Numbered from the stretch's first letter, positions 43,426-52,656 are shown. The stretch: DNA of 64,000 nucleotides from Candidatus Woesearchaeota archaeon (GCA_016187565.1 JACPJR010000010.1:1-64000), one strand, 5' to 3'. Numbers and translations: made by a program. Notes: generated by a model from the letters alone, not told the origin.

Positions 43426-44055
43426 ATGGAATGCATAACCATTGCTAAACAACTTGAAGGCATATGGACCGTAGATCAGGTGGCAAAAGAACGTTGCATT
43501 GCGAGAAGTACGGCTATCAAATTGCTTCATCAACTACGAAAAGAGGGGTTCTTACAAAGTTCTGGAGGAGGTAAACAAAAACGCCTCTATTCCATCAGCT
43601 CATTGGGAATTCCTAAGAAAGAAGAAGGGATGTATGATGTTATTAATAGATACTCGAAAGTGACCTTAGCTGAGCCGTACGAACACAAAATAATAGGTAG
43701 GAACATCTCTGTTGAAGAGACCATTGTTCGTGCAATAGCTACGAGAAAGTATCGGTTAATCCTCGCGACTTTAGGATTGTTTAATCAGGTGAAGAACTGG
43801 TATCGTCTCTACTCTTTTGCTAAGCAATATGATGTATGCCATGAGGTAGGGGCACTCTATGATGTTGCACGTACGGCCATAAAAGTACGAAAAATGACTT
43901 CTAAAATCCGGGGTCTTCTGAAAAGCTTTCAGAAAAAGAGACGAAGGTTTATTATTCAAGGATTGCAATCTACTGATTTCCGGGGTATTGAATCAGCGTG
44001 GGGTATTAAGATCCCCTTAAATAAAGGGGACCTTTTGCGTTATAAGGGGGCATAA
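43426..44055 (+). CDS. Winged-helix protein, putative antitoxin of an HTH-NTase pair
   Basis: A 209-aa protein. Residues 1-60 form a winged helix (QVAKERCIARSTAIKLLHQLRKEGFLQSS split around a recognition helix). The rest is basic and helical. TATA ATTTATATATAAG (43392-43404) fits a leaderless start at 43426. The next gene starts directly after its stop. Size, order and partner resemble AbiEi antitoxins of type IV toxin-antitoxin systems. Confidence 0.65.
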   Translation: MECITIAKQLEGIWTVDQVAKERCIARSTAIKLLHQLRKEGFLQSSGGGKQKRLYSISSLGIPKKEEGMYDVINRYSKVTLAEPYEHKIIGRNISVEETIVRAIATRKYRLILATLGLFNQVKNWYRLYSFAKQYDVCHEVGALYDVARTAIKVRKMTSKIRGLLKSFQKKRRRFIIQGLQSTDFRGIESAWGIKIPLNKGDLLRYKGA

Positions 44056-44742
44056 ATGATAAACCTAGAAAACCAGGAAAATTTGTTCCATCTCTTGGGA
44101 AGAGGATTAAAGCAGAAGGGAGACTACTATATTGTTGGGGGCTCTGCAATGCTTTACTACAAGGCAAAGGAGAAAACAAAAGATATTGATATAGTGTGTC
44201 AAACGACGAAAGACAGAGAGATCCTCCTTCAGTTGCTTAAGGATCTTGGATTTAAAGACAGGGAATTTCGTTTTCTCTATTTTAACAAAAAAAATGTTCC
44301 TCTTCTTCTGAGTAGAGGTCAGACGCGCATCGATCTTTTCTATCGAAGAATTATTTGTTTTGATTTGTCCCACGGAATGATTGACCGGATAAGAAAGGTA
44401 TATGAATATGGAAACTTTGTAGCCCATATTGTTGCACCTGAAGACATTCTTCTGTTAAAGTGTGCGACCGAACGTCCAGGGGATCGTGAAGATGCGAAAT
44501 CATTGGTTGACCATTATAATCTTAAGTGGGATAGCATCATAGAAGAAGCCCAAGCACAAACAAGACCCGGTGAGGAACTATTCGTTGTCTTTCTCGATGA
44601 TTTCCTGCATGAACTCAAGGAAGATCTGCATGCAGACGTTCCAAAAGAAGTCCTGAAAAAGATACGGCAAATCGCTGAGAAGGCTTTGATTGAACACGCG
44701 GGAAAGAAGAAGCGATCACGTGTTGCTTTGAAATCGAGATAG
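44056..44742 (+). CDS. Nucleotidyltransferase, putative AbiEii-like toxin
   Basis: A 228-aa protein with a nucleotidyltransferase fold: VGGSAMLYYKAKEKTKDIDIV (residues about 28-48) carries GGS followed by the catalytic DxD, and IVAPEDILLLKC and PGDREDAKSLV are typical of the DUF1814/DUF6036-like group. It begins immediately after the HTH gene (stop-start contact). In AbiE systems the NTase transfers nucleotides to tRNA or other targets and the HTH protein represses and neutralises it. No experimental function is known here. Confidence 0.7.
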   Translation: MINLENQENLFHLLGRGLKQKGDYYIVGGSAMLYYKAKEKTKDIDIVCQTTKDREILLQLLKDLGFKDREFRFLYFNKKNVPLLLSRGQTRIDLFYRRIICFDLSHGMIDRIRKVYEYGNFVAHIVAPEDILLLKCATERPGDREDAKSLVDHYNLKWDSIIEEAQAQTRPGEELFVVFLDDFLHELKEDLHADVPKEVLKKIRQIAEKALIEHAGKKKRSRVALKSR

Positions 44743-44766
44743 AAAAAAAAACGTTTACTCCTCCTT

Positions 44767-45423
44767 TCACTCCTCAGGAGGTCCTTTTTGACGCAGGTTC
44801 TTGGTAATTCGGTTCAACTCATTGACATTTTCAGTAAAGGTTGGCAACACCTTCTGAAAGACCTTCTCCATGGCTTTAATCTCTGTTCCTATACTTACTA
44901 TGTTTTTATCATAGTCACCAATTTTTCCGATAATGGCCTGATGGACTTTATCAAATTCAGCCCGTACATCAGTTATCTCCTGCTCGAGTTTTGAAATCCT
45001 GATATCTACCTTGTCCTTCCATTCAATCATCTTGTTGATGCTCTTGACCAGTTCTTCCCATTTTTCGTCAATAATTGCCTCGGCTAGTTCCTCAATTCTT
45101 TCCTCAGATCCATGTTGAGCGTAGTAGTTTCCACCTGTCTCTTGAGGTTGAGGAGGGTAGTATCCACCGGCTTGATCTTCGGGTTGCATCTGCATGGGTT
45201 GTTCTGGTGGTGGATTTTCAAGAAATTCAGCAGGAATCTCTTCAACACTGCCTTTGATATCTGCCTGATTCATGGCATCAAATATTTCTGTAGGAGCAAA
45301 TCCTTGTTGGCGCAGCGTTTGGACAATCTGATTGTTACTAAAGCCCTGCTGCCGCATATTAATGACTTGATCAATAGGGGGGCCAGACGGTCCTGGTTGT
45401 GCAAAGCGATCATTACTGGGCAT
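44767..45423 (-). CDS. Coiled-coil protein with UBA-like N terminus (pilus-block accessory)
   Basis: A 218-aa protein. Residues about 18-55 (VINMRQQGFSNNQIVQTLRQ) look UBA-like. The middle is Pro/Gln-rich, and the C-terminal 110 residues form a coiled coil (RISKLEQEITDVRAEFDKVH). TATA on the minus strand near 45467-45474 and AGAGGT precede the start. It is separated from the upstream coiled-coil gene by the second mobile element. It probably interacts with the ATPase or membrane protein of the pilus block; this is inferred from position. Confidence 0.65.
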   Translation of the reverse strand: MPSNDRFAQPGPSGPPIDQVINMRQQGFSNNQIVQTLRQQGFAPTEIFDAMNQADIKGSVEEIPAEFLENPPPEQPMQMQPEDQAGGYYPPQPQETGGNYYAQHGSEERIEELAEAIIDEKWEELVKSINKMIEWKDKVDIRISKLEQEITDVRAEFDKVHQAIIGKIGDYDKNIVSIGTEIKAMEKVFQKVLPTFTENVNELNRITKNLRQKGPPEE

Positions 45424-45491
45424 GGTACCTCTTTTTTTCTTTCTGCTCGTACTACCTACGGTTATATGTTTTTAAACCTTTCCTTTCCTCA

Positions 45492-45654
45492 AGCTCCATC
45501 CAAAAAAGGGTTAGCAGCCTTCAGTCAAACTTCCTTTTTATCAAGCGTCCAGCTGAGAGGGGGGACGTCCCTTACGGGGTCTCTCAGCTTTACTGGAAAG
45601 AAGCAAGAAGTTTGAGCTGCTAACCTGAGCGCTAGCGAATTTTTGGATGGGGCT
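45492..45654 (-). mobile_element. Structured MITE-like element, copy 2, with 9-bp target duplication
   Basis: Read on the minus strand it matches the plus-strand element at 9379-9544. Termini are AGCC(C/T)CATCCAAAAA-type and TTTTTGGATGGAGCT, and GTTAGCAGC and GCTGCTAAC are internal. The hairpin GCTGAGAG/CTCTCAGC (45581-45588 with 45552-45559) encloses the same CCCCGTAAGGGAC core. A second stem is CAAACTTC/GAAGTTTG. The flanking 9-mers CTTTCCTCA at 45483-45491 and 45655-45663 are identical; the right one includes the stop codon of the gene ending at 45661. No ORF is present. Confidence 0.85.
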
Positions 45655-45660
45655 CTTTCC

Positions 45661-46158
45661 TCAGAGGGCCAGAGGTTCCTTTTTCTTTGTCTCTGTCTTT
45701 CTCTCCATTGCTTCTTTGCTGCTTGCACGCTCTTCTACGATATCCTGCACCATTTTGACAACTTCTTGTTGAGTCACGAAATTTACTGGTTCCCAGAGAT
45801 TGATGTATCGCTCAAGTACTTTAACGTCTTCTTTCTTTGCAGACTCTCGCAGCTCAAGGATCAATAGCTTTACTTTATCTTTGACATCAAGCAGCTCTCG
45901 CTTCACTGTTTTGAGGTCATCTTGGAGTATTTTTATCTCTGTGGAAGCCTTTTTCTGCGAGCTGAGCATATTCTGCTCGATAACCTGGATTTTTTTTCGT
46001 AAGTTAAGATCACGCTCTTCTTGAATCCTCACTCTTCTTGATAAATTATTTAATTCATTTCTCAGAAGCATAAGGTCATCAGTACTATTCCCTTTAGAGC
46101 CAAAAATTCCTGCTGACTTCTTTTTCTCCTCTTGGTTCTCTTGGTGAGGTTCAAACAT
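45661..46158 (-). CDS. Coiled-coil protein of FlaC/D/E type (pilus-block accessory)
   Basis: A 165-aa protein with a charged coiled coil over most of its length (VRIQEERDLNLRKKIQ and VKRELLDVKDKVKLLILELRE). The end LERYINLWEPVNFVTQQEV resembles the C-terminal motif of archaellum FlaC/D/E-like proteins. It lies on the minus strand, divergent from the FlaI-like ATPase gene; a TATA-like CTATATAAA near 46208-46220 fits both directions. The mobile element lies 6 nt beyond its stop codon. It likely tethers or regulates the ATPase. Confidence 0.7.
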   Translation of the reverse strand: MFEPHQENQEEKKKSAGIFGSKGNSTDDLMLLRNELNNLSRRVRIQEERDLNLRKKIQVIEQNMLSSQKKASTEIKILQDDLKTVKRELLDVKDKVKLLILELRESAKKEDVKVLERYINLWEPVNFVTQQEVVKMVQDIVEERASSKEAMERKTETKKKEPLAL

Positions 46159-46312
46159 CTTCTCTTTCTCTTATGTTCTCGACAGTACGTGGGTGAATAA
46201 ACTCTGATGAATAGCAAATTTTATATAGTGTCTACTCTCATAGTCTTCGGAGAGAATAGAAGGGGATCTCCATAATAAATGTTGTGTTAGTATAGTTGAG
46301 TGGTGCCAGTTC

Positions 46313-48601
46313 ATGGAAAAAAAAGAGGATACCTACGAACTTATCCGTGAGGGAGAAGATACCATTATGCGGATTGATTATAGCAGTTCCTCTCATATTC
46401 CTTCACTAGAGGATGATGAGCTCTGCATGTCTCGGACCGTTGATAAGATTGTTGAAGCTGGACCAATTTCTAAAATCGTCTTTACTCAAAAACGGGACTA
46501 TGAATATGACTATAGCCAAACCCAACTCTTGGTTGAGATCTCCCGCCTTGTCCATCAACTGGTCAAGCAACGAGTTTTAGCAACCTATTTTTCTGCACAA
46601 AACCCAGCTACCGACAGGAATTATACCCTCCACTACAACGAAGCACAGGAACTGCTCTATCATCGTTTAAAAGCAGATCCTTTAGGGGCATATGTCGAGC
46701 TTAAACGCATTCTGAGAAGAGAGAGAATCGTCCTTGATAAGGAAACAGATCAACAGATGGCTTACTATACCCAACGTTATATATCTTTCCTTACCTTTGT
46801 GTTGAGTAAGCTTGACCAGACAAAACTGCTTAGTTTGGCAAAGCCCCACTTGAGTGGCTTTAAGATGGGAGAACGTGATGTTTATCGAAAGCTCTTCTAC
46901 CCAACCATAAAACCTGATTTTATGTTTACCAAACTGATGGCTTCTTACCCAACCGATGGTGAGGAGCTTGATAATTATGTGGTTAATGAAGACACTGAAA
47001 TTACGGTCTTTAAGCTGCCTGACAGTGTCCAGTATGTTTATCATATGATGCCTCCTGAATTTAAGTTAACTGAAGAGAAGTATGAACTGTTGGACATGGC
47101 AAGAAAAATCATGTCGGAGCATCAACCGAAAAAATCAGAATTTGTCGACCCAGAACGGATGCGGCAGGTTTTTTTTAATGTTGGCCGTGATCTTTTAGAA
47201 GAGTTATCTGCATATAGAGGTGTTACGCTTCGAAGTAAGGATATTGAAAAATTAACTAACATTCTAGTGCGTTATACGGTTGGATTCGGGTTGATCGAAG
47301 TTCTTTTGCAGGACGAAAGAATTCAGGATATCTCGGTTAATAGTCCTATGGGTCAAACGCCCTTGTTTATTGTACACAGTCAATACGGGGATTGCGTTAC
47401 CAATATTATTCCAACACCGACCGAAGCAGAATCCTGGGCATCAAAGCTCCGTATGATTTCAGGTAGGCCCTTAGATGAGGCAGATCCTATCCTTGATACA
47501 GAACTTGAGCTTCCTGGTGCAAATACCAGAGTTTCTGTTATTACGCAACCCTTAGACCCTAGTGGATTGGCATATTCTTTTCGACGTCATCGTGATCGTC
47601 CGTGGACCTTGCCCTTGTTTATCAAAGCAGGGATGATTAATCCATTAGGGGCAGGTCTCATCAGTTTTCTGGTTGATGGAACAAGAACTATTCTTATTGC
47701 AGGAACACGAAGTAGCGGAAAGACCAGTTTTATGACCAGTGTTATGGTTGAAATCATGCGAAGAACAAGGGTTATTACTATCGAAGATACCTTAGAATTA
47801 CCAACGAATGCACTACGTAAATTAGGCTACAACATTCAACCGATGAAGGTAGCAAGTGCACTTTCCCGGGAGAGTGCTGAAGTAAATGCATCAGACGGTA
47901 TTCGAGCGACCTTACGGTTGGGAGATTCTGCATTAATTGTTGGTGAAGTTCGAAGTAAGGAAGCAGTTGCTTTGTACGAGGCTATGCGCGTCGGTGCTGC
48001 TGCTAATGTTGTTGCTGGTACGATTCATGGCGACTCTCCGTATGGGGTGTATGACCGTGTGGTGAATGATATAGGCATTCCCAAAACGTCTTTTAAGGCA
48101 ACAGACATTATTATCGTAGCAACACCAGTAAAATCTGCTGATGGCATTCATAGCACCAGAAGGATTACGCAAATTACCGAAGTGAGAAAAAAGTGGGATA
48201 AAGACCCATTACTGGAGCATGCCTTTGTTGATCTTATGAAATATGACGTCAAAACAGATCAGCTTGTCCCTCAAGATGCACTTACTACCGGAGATTCTGA
48301 TATTCTGAAAGATGTGGCTGGAAATATCAAGGAATTTGCTGGAAACTGGGACGCAGTCTGGGAGAATATTGTTCTTCGAGGAACCATGAAACAGCTATTG
48401 GTAGACTATGCAGAGAAGACAAATGATAATGAGCTCCTTGAAGCTCCCTTTGTCATTAAGGCAAATGATCTTTTTCATGTTCTTTCGGAAAATGTACGAG
48501 AAGAAGTAGGATTCCCCGATCCAAAACGAATTTTGTTTGAATGGGAAGAGTGGCTCAAAGGAGAGATGAGAAAACGAGTGATGTACACGAAAAATGCCTG
48601 A
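46313..48601 (+). CDS. GspE/FlaI-type secretion ATPase
   Basis: A 762-aa ATPase. Residues 1-330 are an N-terminal region specific to this lineage. Then comes the secretion ATPase domain: GTRSSGKTS (Walker A, about 464-472), VITIEDTLELP (aspartate box), DSALIVGEVRS (Walker B, about 537-547) and AANVVAGTIHGDSPYGVYDR (His box). It would drive assembly of a type IV pilus, archaellum or adhesin-like filament with the membrane protein encoded next, whose start overlaps by 8 nt. Confidence 0.92.
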   Translation: MEKKEDTYELIREGEDTIMRIDYSSSSHIPSLEDDELCMSRTVDKIVEAGPISKIVFTQKRDYEYDYSQTQLLVEISRLVHQLVKQRVLATYFSAQNPATDRNYTLHYNEAQELLYHRLKADPLGAYVELKRILRRERIVLDKETDQQMAYYTQRYISFLTFVLSKLDQTKLLSLAKPHLSGFKMGERDVYRKLFYPTIKPDFMFTKLMASYPTDGEELDNYVVNEDTEITVFKLPDSVQYVYHMMPPEFKLTEEKYELLDMARKIMSEHQPKKSEFVDPERMRQVFFNVGRDLLEELSAYRGVTLRSKDIEKLTNILVRYTVGFGLIEVLLQDERIQDISVNSPMGQTPLFIVHSQYGDCVTNIIPTPTEAESWASKLRMISGRPLDEADPILDTELELPGANTRVSVITQPLDPSGLAYSFRRHRDRPWTLPLFIKAGMINPLGAGLISFLVDGTRTILIAGTRSSGKTSFMTSVMVEIMRRTRVITIEDTLELPTNALRKLGYNIQPMKVASALSRESAEVNASDGIRATLRLGDSALIVGEVRSKEAVALYEAMRVGAAANVVAGTIHGDSPYGVYDRVVNDIGIPKTSFKATDIIIVATPVKSADGIHSTRRITQITEVRKKWDKDPLLEHAFVDLMKYDVKTDQLVPQDALTTGDSDILKDVAGNIKEFAGNWDAVWENIVLRGTMKQLLVDYAEKTNDNELLEAPFVIKANDLFHVLSENVREEVGFPDPKRILFEWEEWLKGEMRKRVMYTKNA

Positions 48602-50756
48602 TGATCAAGAACTTCAATCAATTCTTCGTCGATTTAAGCAAGACTTACAGCAAAAACTTAATGAGCAAACTCTTGATGATCTTCCGCATGCTTCTCGGGA
48701 ATACAAGGAATTCAAGGCATCGTACATGCCGAAACATATGACGTTCTATGAAAAAGCGTGTAATTTCAGTGAGCGGATTCTCCAAATTAAGCCGAATAAA
48801 GAAAGCGAGGCAGTATTACAGGAATCTATCAGTATTTGTCACCTTGATATTACGCCTACTGGAGCATTGAGTTTTGCTATTCTTGGTCCTATTTTTTTCA
48901 TTATCATTTCACTGCTTTTGAGCTTTGTCGTTCCAGTGATATTAGGAGCAAATCCAAGTATTTTCCTTGCAATTTTTAGTATTCTTGTTGGTCTTGCCTG
49001 CATTATCATTTTGCAACGGATCCCCGAATATTTTGCAAACAATTGGCGATTAAAGGCCAGCAATCAAATGGTACTGTGTATTTTTTATGTGGTTATGTAC
49101 ATGCGTCATACATCAAATCTTGAACGGGCAATTGAGTTTGCATCCGAGCATCTTTCTCCACCCCTTTCTATTGACTTGAAAAAAGTGCTTTGGGATGTAG
49201 AGAGTGAACGCTATGAATCCGTTAAAGAGTCCCTAGATATGTACCTTGAGTCCTGGCGAAAGTGGAATCTTGAATTTGTTGAGTCATTCCATCTTATTGA
49301 GTCCTCACTCTATGAGGGATCTGAAGCACGACGATTAAGTCTGTTGGATAAATCTCTCGAAGTCATGCTCGAGGAAACCTTCGAGAAGATGTTGCATTAT
49401 GCCCATAACTTAAAGTCACCTTTAAACATCTTAAACATGCTTGGTATCATTCTTCCGGTTTTAGGTCTTGTCATCTTGCCTCTTGTTGTCAGTTTCATGG
49501 GTAATGTCAAATGGTATCATTTGGCAGTCCTCTATAATATCTGTATTCCATTGGCGGTGTATTATCTTGGCAAAAGTATTCTTTCTAAGCGGCCTACAGG
49601 GTATGGTGATACTGATCTTTCTGAAGAGAACCCTGAACTCAAAAAATACCGTAAACTGATCATTCCTCTGGGATCACAAGAAATAAAGATCAGTCCGCTT
49701 TGGCTAAGCATCATTGTTTTTTCATTTCTTTTTTTGATAGCCATTTCTCCTCTTCTTATCCATCGACTTAATCCTGACTTTGACCTACGATTTGCGGATG
49801 GGAAATTTGTTCTTTTGGATTATCGTGCAAGTACGTTAAACCCTGATGAGACCATAGGGCCATTTGGATTTGGTGCAGCCATTATCAGCTTATTTTTTCC
49901 TCTGTCATTTGGTATTGCCATTGGCCTCTATTACAGTCTGCGTTCGAAGAATGTCTATGCCATCAGAAACCGGGTCAAGGAACTCGAGCGTGAATTTGCC
50001 TCAGCCCTTTTTCAGTTAGGGAATCGTTTAGGGGATGGCCTGCCTGCTGAAATTGCCTTTGGAAAGGTAGCAAAGGTCATGGAAGGAACAACTTCAGGAA
50101 AGTTCTTTGAGCAGGTAAGCACCAATATTAAGAGTTTGGGAATGAATGTGGACGAAGCTATCTTTGGGCAGAAGAGTGGTGCAATTGTTTATTTTCCCTC
50201 AAAACTTATTGAAAGTTCTATGAAAGTCTTAGTTGTATCGGTAAAGAAAAGCCCGAGGATAGCGGCAAATGCTATTATTAATATCTCGAACTACATTAAG
50301 CAGATCCATCGCGTTGATGAACGCTTGAAGGATATTATGGAAGATGTCATTACCTCGATGAAATCCCAGGTTGCCTTTTTAGCGCCAGTTATTGCAGGGA
50401 TTGTCATTGGTATTACTTCTATGGTCTCTACCATTATTGGAAAGCTTGGCCAGCAGATGGCAACACTTCAGGTAGAGGAGGGAACCCCTATTACGGGGAT
50501 GGTTGGATTGTTTCACGATGGTGTTCCGACGTATTATTTCCAATTGATGGTTGGCATCTATGTGGTACAGGTCGTGTATATCCTCTCTATTCTCGTCAAT
50601 GGCATTGAAAATGGCTCTGACACGTTAAATGAGGAATATCTCCTTGGAACATACCTCATACGAAGCACGCTTTTATACTGTGTTATCTCGCTCTTAGTAA
50701 TGGTTGTCTTCAATATTATTGCCGTAAATATCATTGGCACGGGTATGACCGGATAA
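48594..50756 (+). CDS. FlaJ/TadC-type membrane platform protein
   Basis: A 720-aa polytopic protein with two type II secretion F (T2SSF)-like helical domains separated by transmembrane pairs (SFVVPVILGANPSIFLAIFS, VLGLVILPLVVSFMG, PVIAGIVIGITSMVSTII). It is the inner-membrane platform that the ATPase drives. The double domain suggests an internal duplication. Its first 8 nt overlap the ATPase gene. Confidence 0.9.
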   Translation: MPDDQELQSILRRFKQDLQQKLNEQTLDDLPHASREYKEFKASYMPKHMTFYEKACNFSERILQIKPNKESEAVLQESISICHLDITPTGALSFAILGPIFFIIISLLLSFVVPVILGANPSIFLAIFSILVGLACIIILQRIPEYFANNWRLKASNQMVLCIFYVVMYMRHTSNLERAIEFASEHLSPPLSIDLKKVLWDVESERYESVKESLDMYLESWRKWNLEFVESFHLIESSLYEGSEARRLSLLDKSLEVMLEETFEKMLHYAHNLKSPLNILNMLGIILPVLGLVILPLVVSFMGNVKWYHLAVLYNICIPLAVYYLGKSILSKRPTGYGDTDLSEENPELKKYRKLIIPLGSQEIKISPLWLSIIVFSFLFLIAISPLLIHRLNPDFDLRFADGKFVLLDYRASTLNPDETIGPFGFGAAIISLFFPLSFGIAIGLYYSLRSKNVYAIRNRVKELEREFASALFQLGNRLGDGLPAEIAFGKVAKVMEGTTSGKFFEQVSTNIKSLGMNVDEAIFGQKSGAIVYFPSKLIESSMKVLVVSVKKSPRIAANAIINISNYIKQIHRVDERLKDIMEDVITSMKSQVAFLAPVIAGIVIGITSMVSTIIGKLGQQMATLQVEEGTPITGMVGLFHDGVPTYYFQLMVGIYVVQVVYILSILVNGIENGSDTLNEEYLLGTYLIRSTLLYCVISLLVMVVFNIIAVNIIGTGMTG

Positions 50757-50776
50757 CCATCTAATGATCCCGAGTT

Positions 50777-51010
50777 ATGAACATGACAACCATGACTTTA
50801 GCAGTTCCATCTGAATTAAAGAGCAAGATGGATACATTCCCGGAGATGAATTGGTCAGAAATAGCAAGGCAAGCGTTTATGCAGCGTGTTAAAGATCTTG
50901 AATTCTTGAAGAAATTCAAGGAAGACAGTACTCTGACAGAAGCAGATGCACTACGCCTTGGCGCAGAGCTCAACAAAAACTTAGCTAAACGGTACAAAAG
51001 AAGGACGTAA
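50777..51010 (+). CDS. RHH-type antitoxin-like protein (VapB family)
   Basis: A 77-aa protein: TTMTLAVPSELKSKMDTFP then NWSEIARQAFMQRVKDLEFL is a ribbon-helix-helix DNA-binding pattern of VapB-type antitoxins. A flexible acidic/basic tail (TEADALRLGAELNKNLAKR) is of the sort that wraps a toxin. No PIN or other toxin gene is adjacent (the next gene is a Nudix hydrolase), so it is an orphan or its partner is elsewhere. ATG 50777 or 50783 are both possible. Confidence 0.75.
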   Translation: MNMTTMTLAVPSELKSKMDTFPEMNWSEIARQAFMQRVKDLEFLKKFKEDSTLTEADALRLGAELNKNLAKRYKRRT

Positions 51011-51070
51011 ACATTCACCAATATCCACATTCCACCATACACATATAAACCCCTCCATTTTTCTTGGTGT

Positions 51071-51523
51071 ATGCATGATATGCACCGTATTGTTAAGTAT
51101 GGTCTGGTAACCTTTCGTGATCATTCTTTTTTGATTAATAGAAAGTATGGTACCAAATGGTTTCTGCTTCCCGGCGGCAAGCCAGAACATGGAGAATCTG
51201 CTCTTGATTGTCTGGTGAGGGAAATTGCAGAAGAGCATGGTTGTGAAGTCCTTCGGTCTTCACTTAAGCTCCTTGGCACGTTTGAAGATCGTGCAGCAAA
51301 CGAGCCAAATACCATCATTAGCATAACGGTTTATTCTGGGGATATTGAAGGAGAACCGACAACCCAGAGTGAAATTCAAGAGTTACGTTGGTTTGGCATC
51401 AACGACGACGAGACTGTACTTTCTCCGGTATTACGGAATAAAATTCTACCTTTTTTGAAAGCAAAAGGAGATTTCGGATATTTAAGGGATAGCATGAAAA
51501 AACAGCGAGATACAAAGATTTAA
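51071..51523 (+). CDS. Nudix hydrolase
   Basis: A 150-aa protein with the Nudix box GGKPEHGESALDCLVREIAEEHGC (G, E, REIAEEHG residues at the right spacing). It hydrolyses a nucleoside diphosphate linked to X; the substrate cannot be told. TATA ACATATAAAC at 51041-51050 supports a leaderless start at 51071. Confidence 0.88.
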   Translation: MHDMHRIVKYGLVTFRDHSFLINRKYGTKWFLLPGGKPEHGESALDCLVREIAEEHGCEVLRSSLKLLGTFEDRAANEPNTIISITVYSGDIEGEPTTQSEIQELRWFGINDDETVLSPVLRNKILPFLKAKGDFGYLRDSMKKQRDTKI

Positions 51524-51555
51524 ATTCTTTGATTTTTTGATATGTCTTGACCACC

Positions 51556-52146
51556 ATGGTAACAGCCCGTAATGATGACGAGCTTCTGGAAAAGATTTCT
51601 CTCTTAGAAGCACAACGGCTTGCGTTATTGAACCATATCGATAGACTGAAACAGAAGCAGGTGAGACCAAGTCACCATCCCACTGAGCAGAAGGTTATTC
51701 TTCATGCAACCCTCAAAGAATCCTATGAACAGCTTCATGCCATAGAAGAAAAACTCCGCTATCTTGAAGAACAGTATCGATTGCAGAAATATCTCCCGCT
51801 CCAGTACGGGGTTCTTATCCTGCTTTTGGTTGGTCTTCCTTTCCTTCTTGAGCCGAGACTTACGGGTTTTGTTGTTGGCGAGCAAATTTCTGAAAGTCTT
51901 TCTTCATTTCGTTTTGTCCTCACTATTATCTTTATCGTTCTTTTTCTCGGCGGCCTACTTCTTGTTGGTTATCGAGCAAAATTACGGAAAGAAGCAGGAG
52001 CGATTACTATTACCTCTCCTCAAATGAGGCAAACTTCTCCGGTTACGGTTGCGAATGCTGGAAAGATCACTCATCGGGTTGGTTCTGAGTTATGGATCGA
52101 TGCAGATCTTCAACGCCTTCGTGAAGAACTTATTAAAAAGCTATAG
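51556..52146 (+). CDS. Coiled-coil membrane protein, unknown
   Basis: A 196-aa protein with an N-terminal coiled coil (about residues 8-75), then two transmembrane helices (about 85-105 and 120-143), and a C-terminal cytoplasmic part. No family recognised. ATG 51556 is preferred to TTG 51547. It lies 60 nt before the aIF2-beta gene and 32 nt after the Nudix gene. Confidence 0.6.
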   Translation: MVTARNDDELLEKISLLEAQRLALLNHIDRLKQKQVRPSHHPTEQKVILHATLKESYEQLHAIEEKLRYLEEQYRLQKYLPLQYGVLILLLVGLPFLLEPRLTGFVVGEQISESLSSFRFVLTIIFIVLFLGGLLLVGYRAKLRKEAGAITITSPQMRQTSPVTVANAGKITHRVGSELWIDADLQRLREELIKKL

Positions 52147-52205
52147 ATTTAAAAAGACAGCGCTAATCCTTACTCGTAGAATAAGAACAATTACCGCGAG
52201 GATAT

Positions 52206-52607
52206 ATGGATTACGAACAACTCCTTGAACGGGCCCATAGCCGTATGCCTGAATCAGTAAAGATTGCAGAACGTTTTGAAATTCCCAAAATCAGGGGACA
52301 TATTCAGGGGAATAAAACCATCATCAGTAACTTTAGTCAGATCGTTGGTGTCCTCAATCGAGATAGCGCACATATCCTGAAATACATTCTCCGCGAGTTA
52401 GCTACGCCTGGCGAACAGAGAAAAGGAGCTGTTTTTGTCGGAAGAAAGGTAAGTGCGAGTGTTATTAACGAAAAAATCAGAAAGTATGCTCAGGAATTTG
52501 TCATCTGCCGTGATTGTGGTAAGCCAGATACGAAAATTGTCAAGGAAGGGAAGGTTTCGTATCTCCAATGCATGGCCTGTGGTGCACGTCATCCGGTGAA
52601 GATATAA
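52206..52607 (+). CDS. Translation initiation factor aIF2 subunit beta
   Basis: A 133-aa protein with the aIF2-beta core: PRIRGHIQGNKT-like (here PKIRGHIQGNKT), VNRDSAHILKYILRELATPG-like (LNRDSAHILKYILRELATPG) and a zinc ribbon CRDCGKPDTKI...LQCMACGARH. It delivers initiator tRNA as part of the aIF2 trimer. GAGGA at 52197-52201 precedes the ATG. Its length equals the family's usual size. Confidence 0.95.
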   Translation: MDYEQLLERAHSRMPESVKIAERFEIPKIRGHIQGNKTIISNFSQIVGVLNRDSAHILKYILRELATPGEQRKGAVFVGRKVSASVINEKIRKYAQEFVICRDCGKPDTKIVKEGKVSYLQCMACGARHPVKI

Positions 52608-52656
52608 TTAATCTATTATAGAAAAGGAGTTCTTTTTCCGGTTACTTTAATAACAT

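Noticed and set aside
45112-45615. 167-aa plus-strand ORF across the second mobile element
   Set aside because: It is antisense to the coiled-coil gene and runs through the structured element; no start signal.
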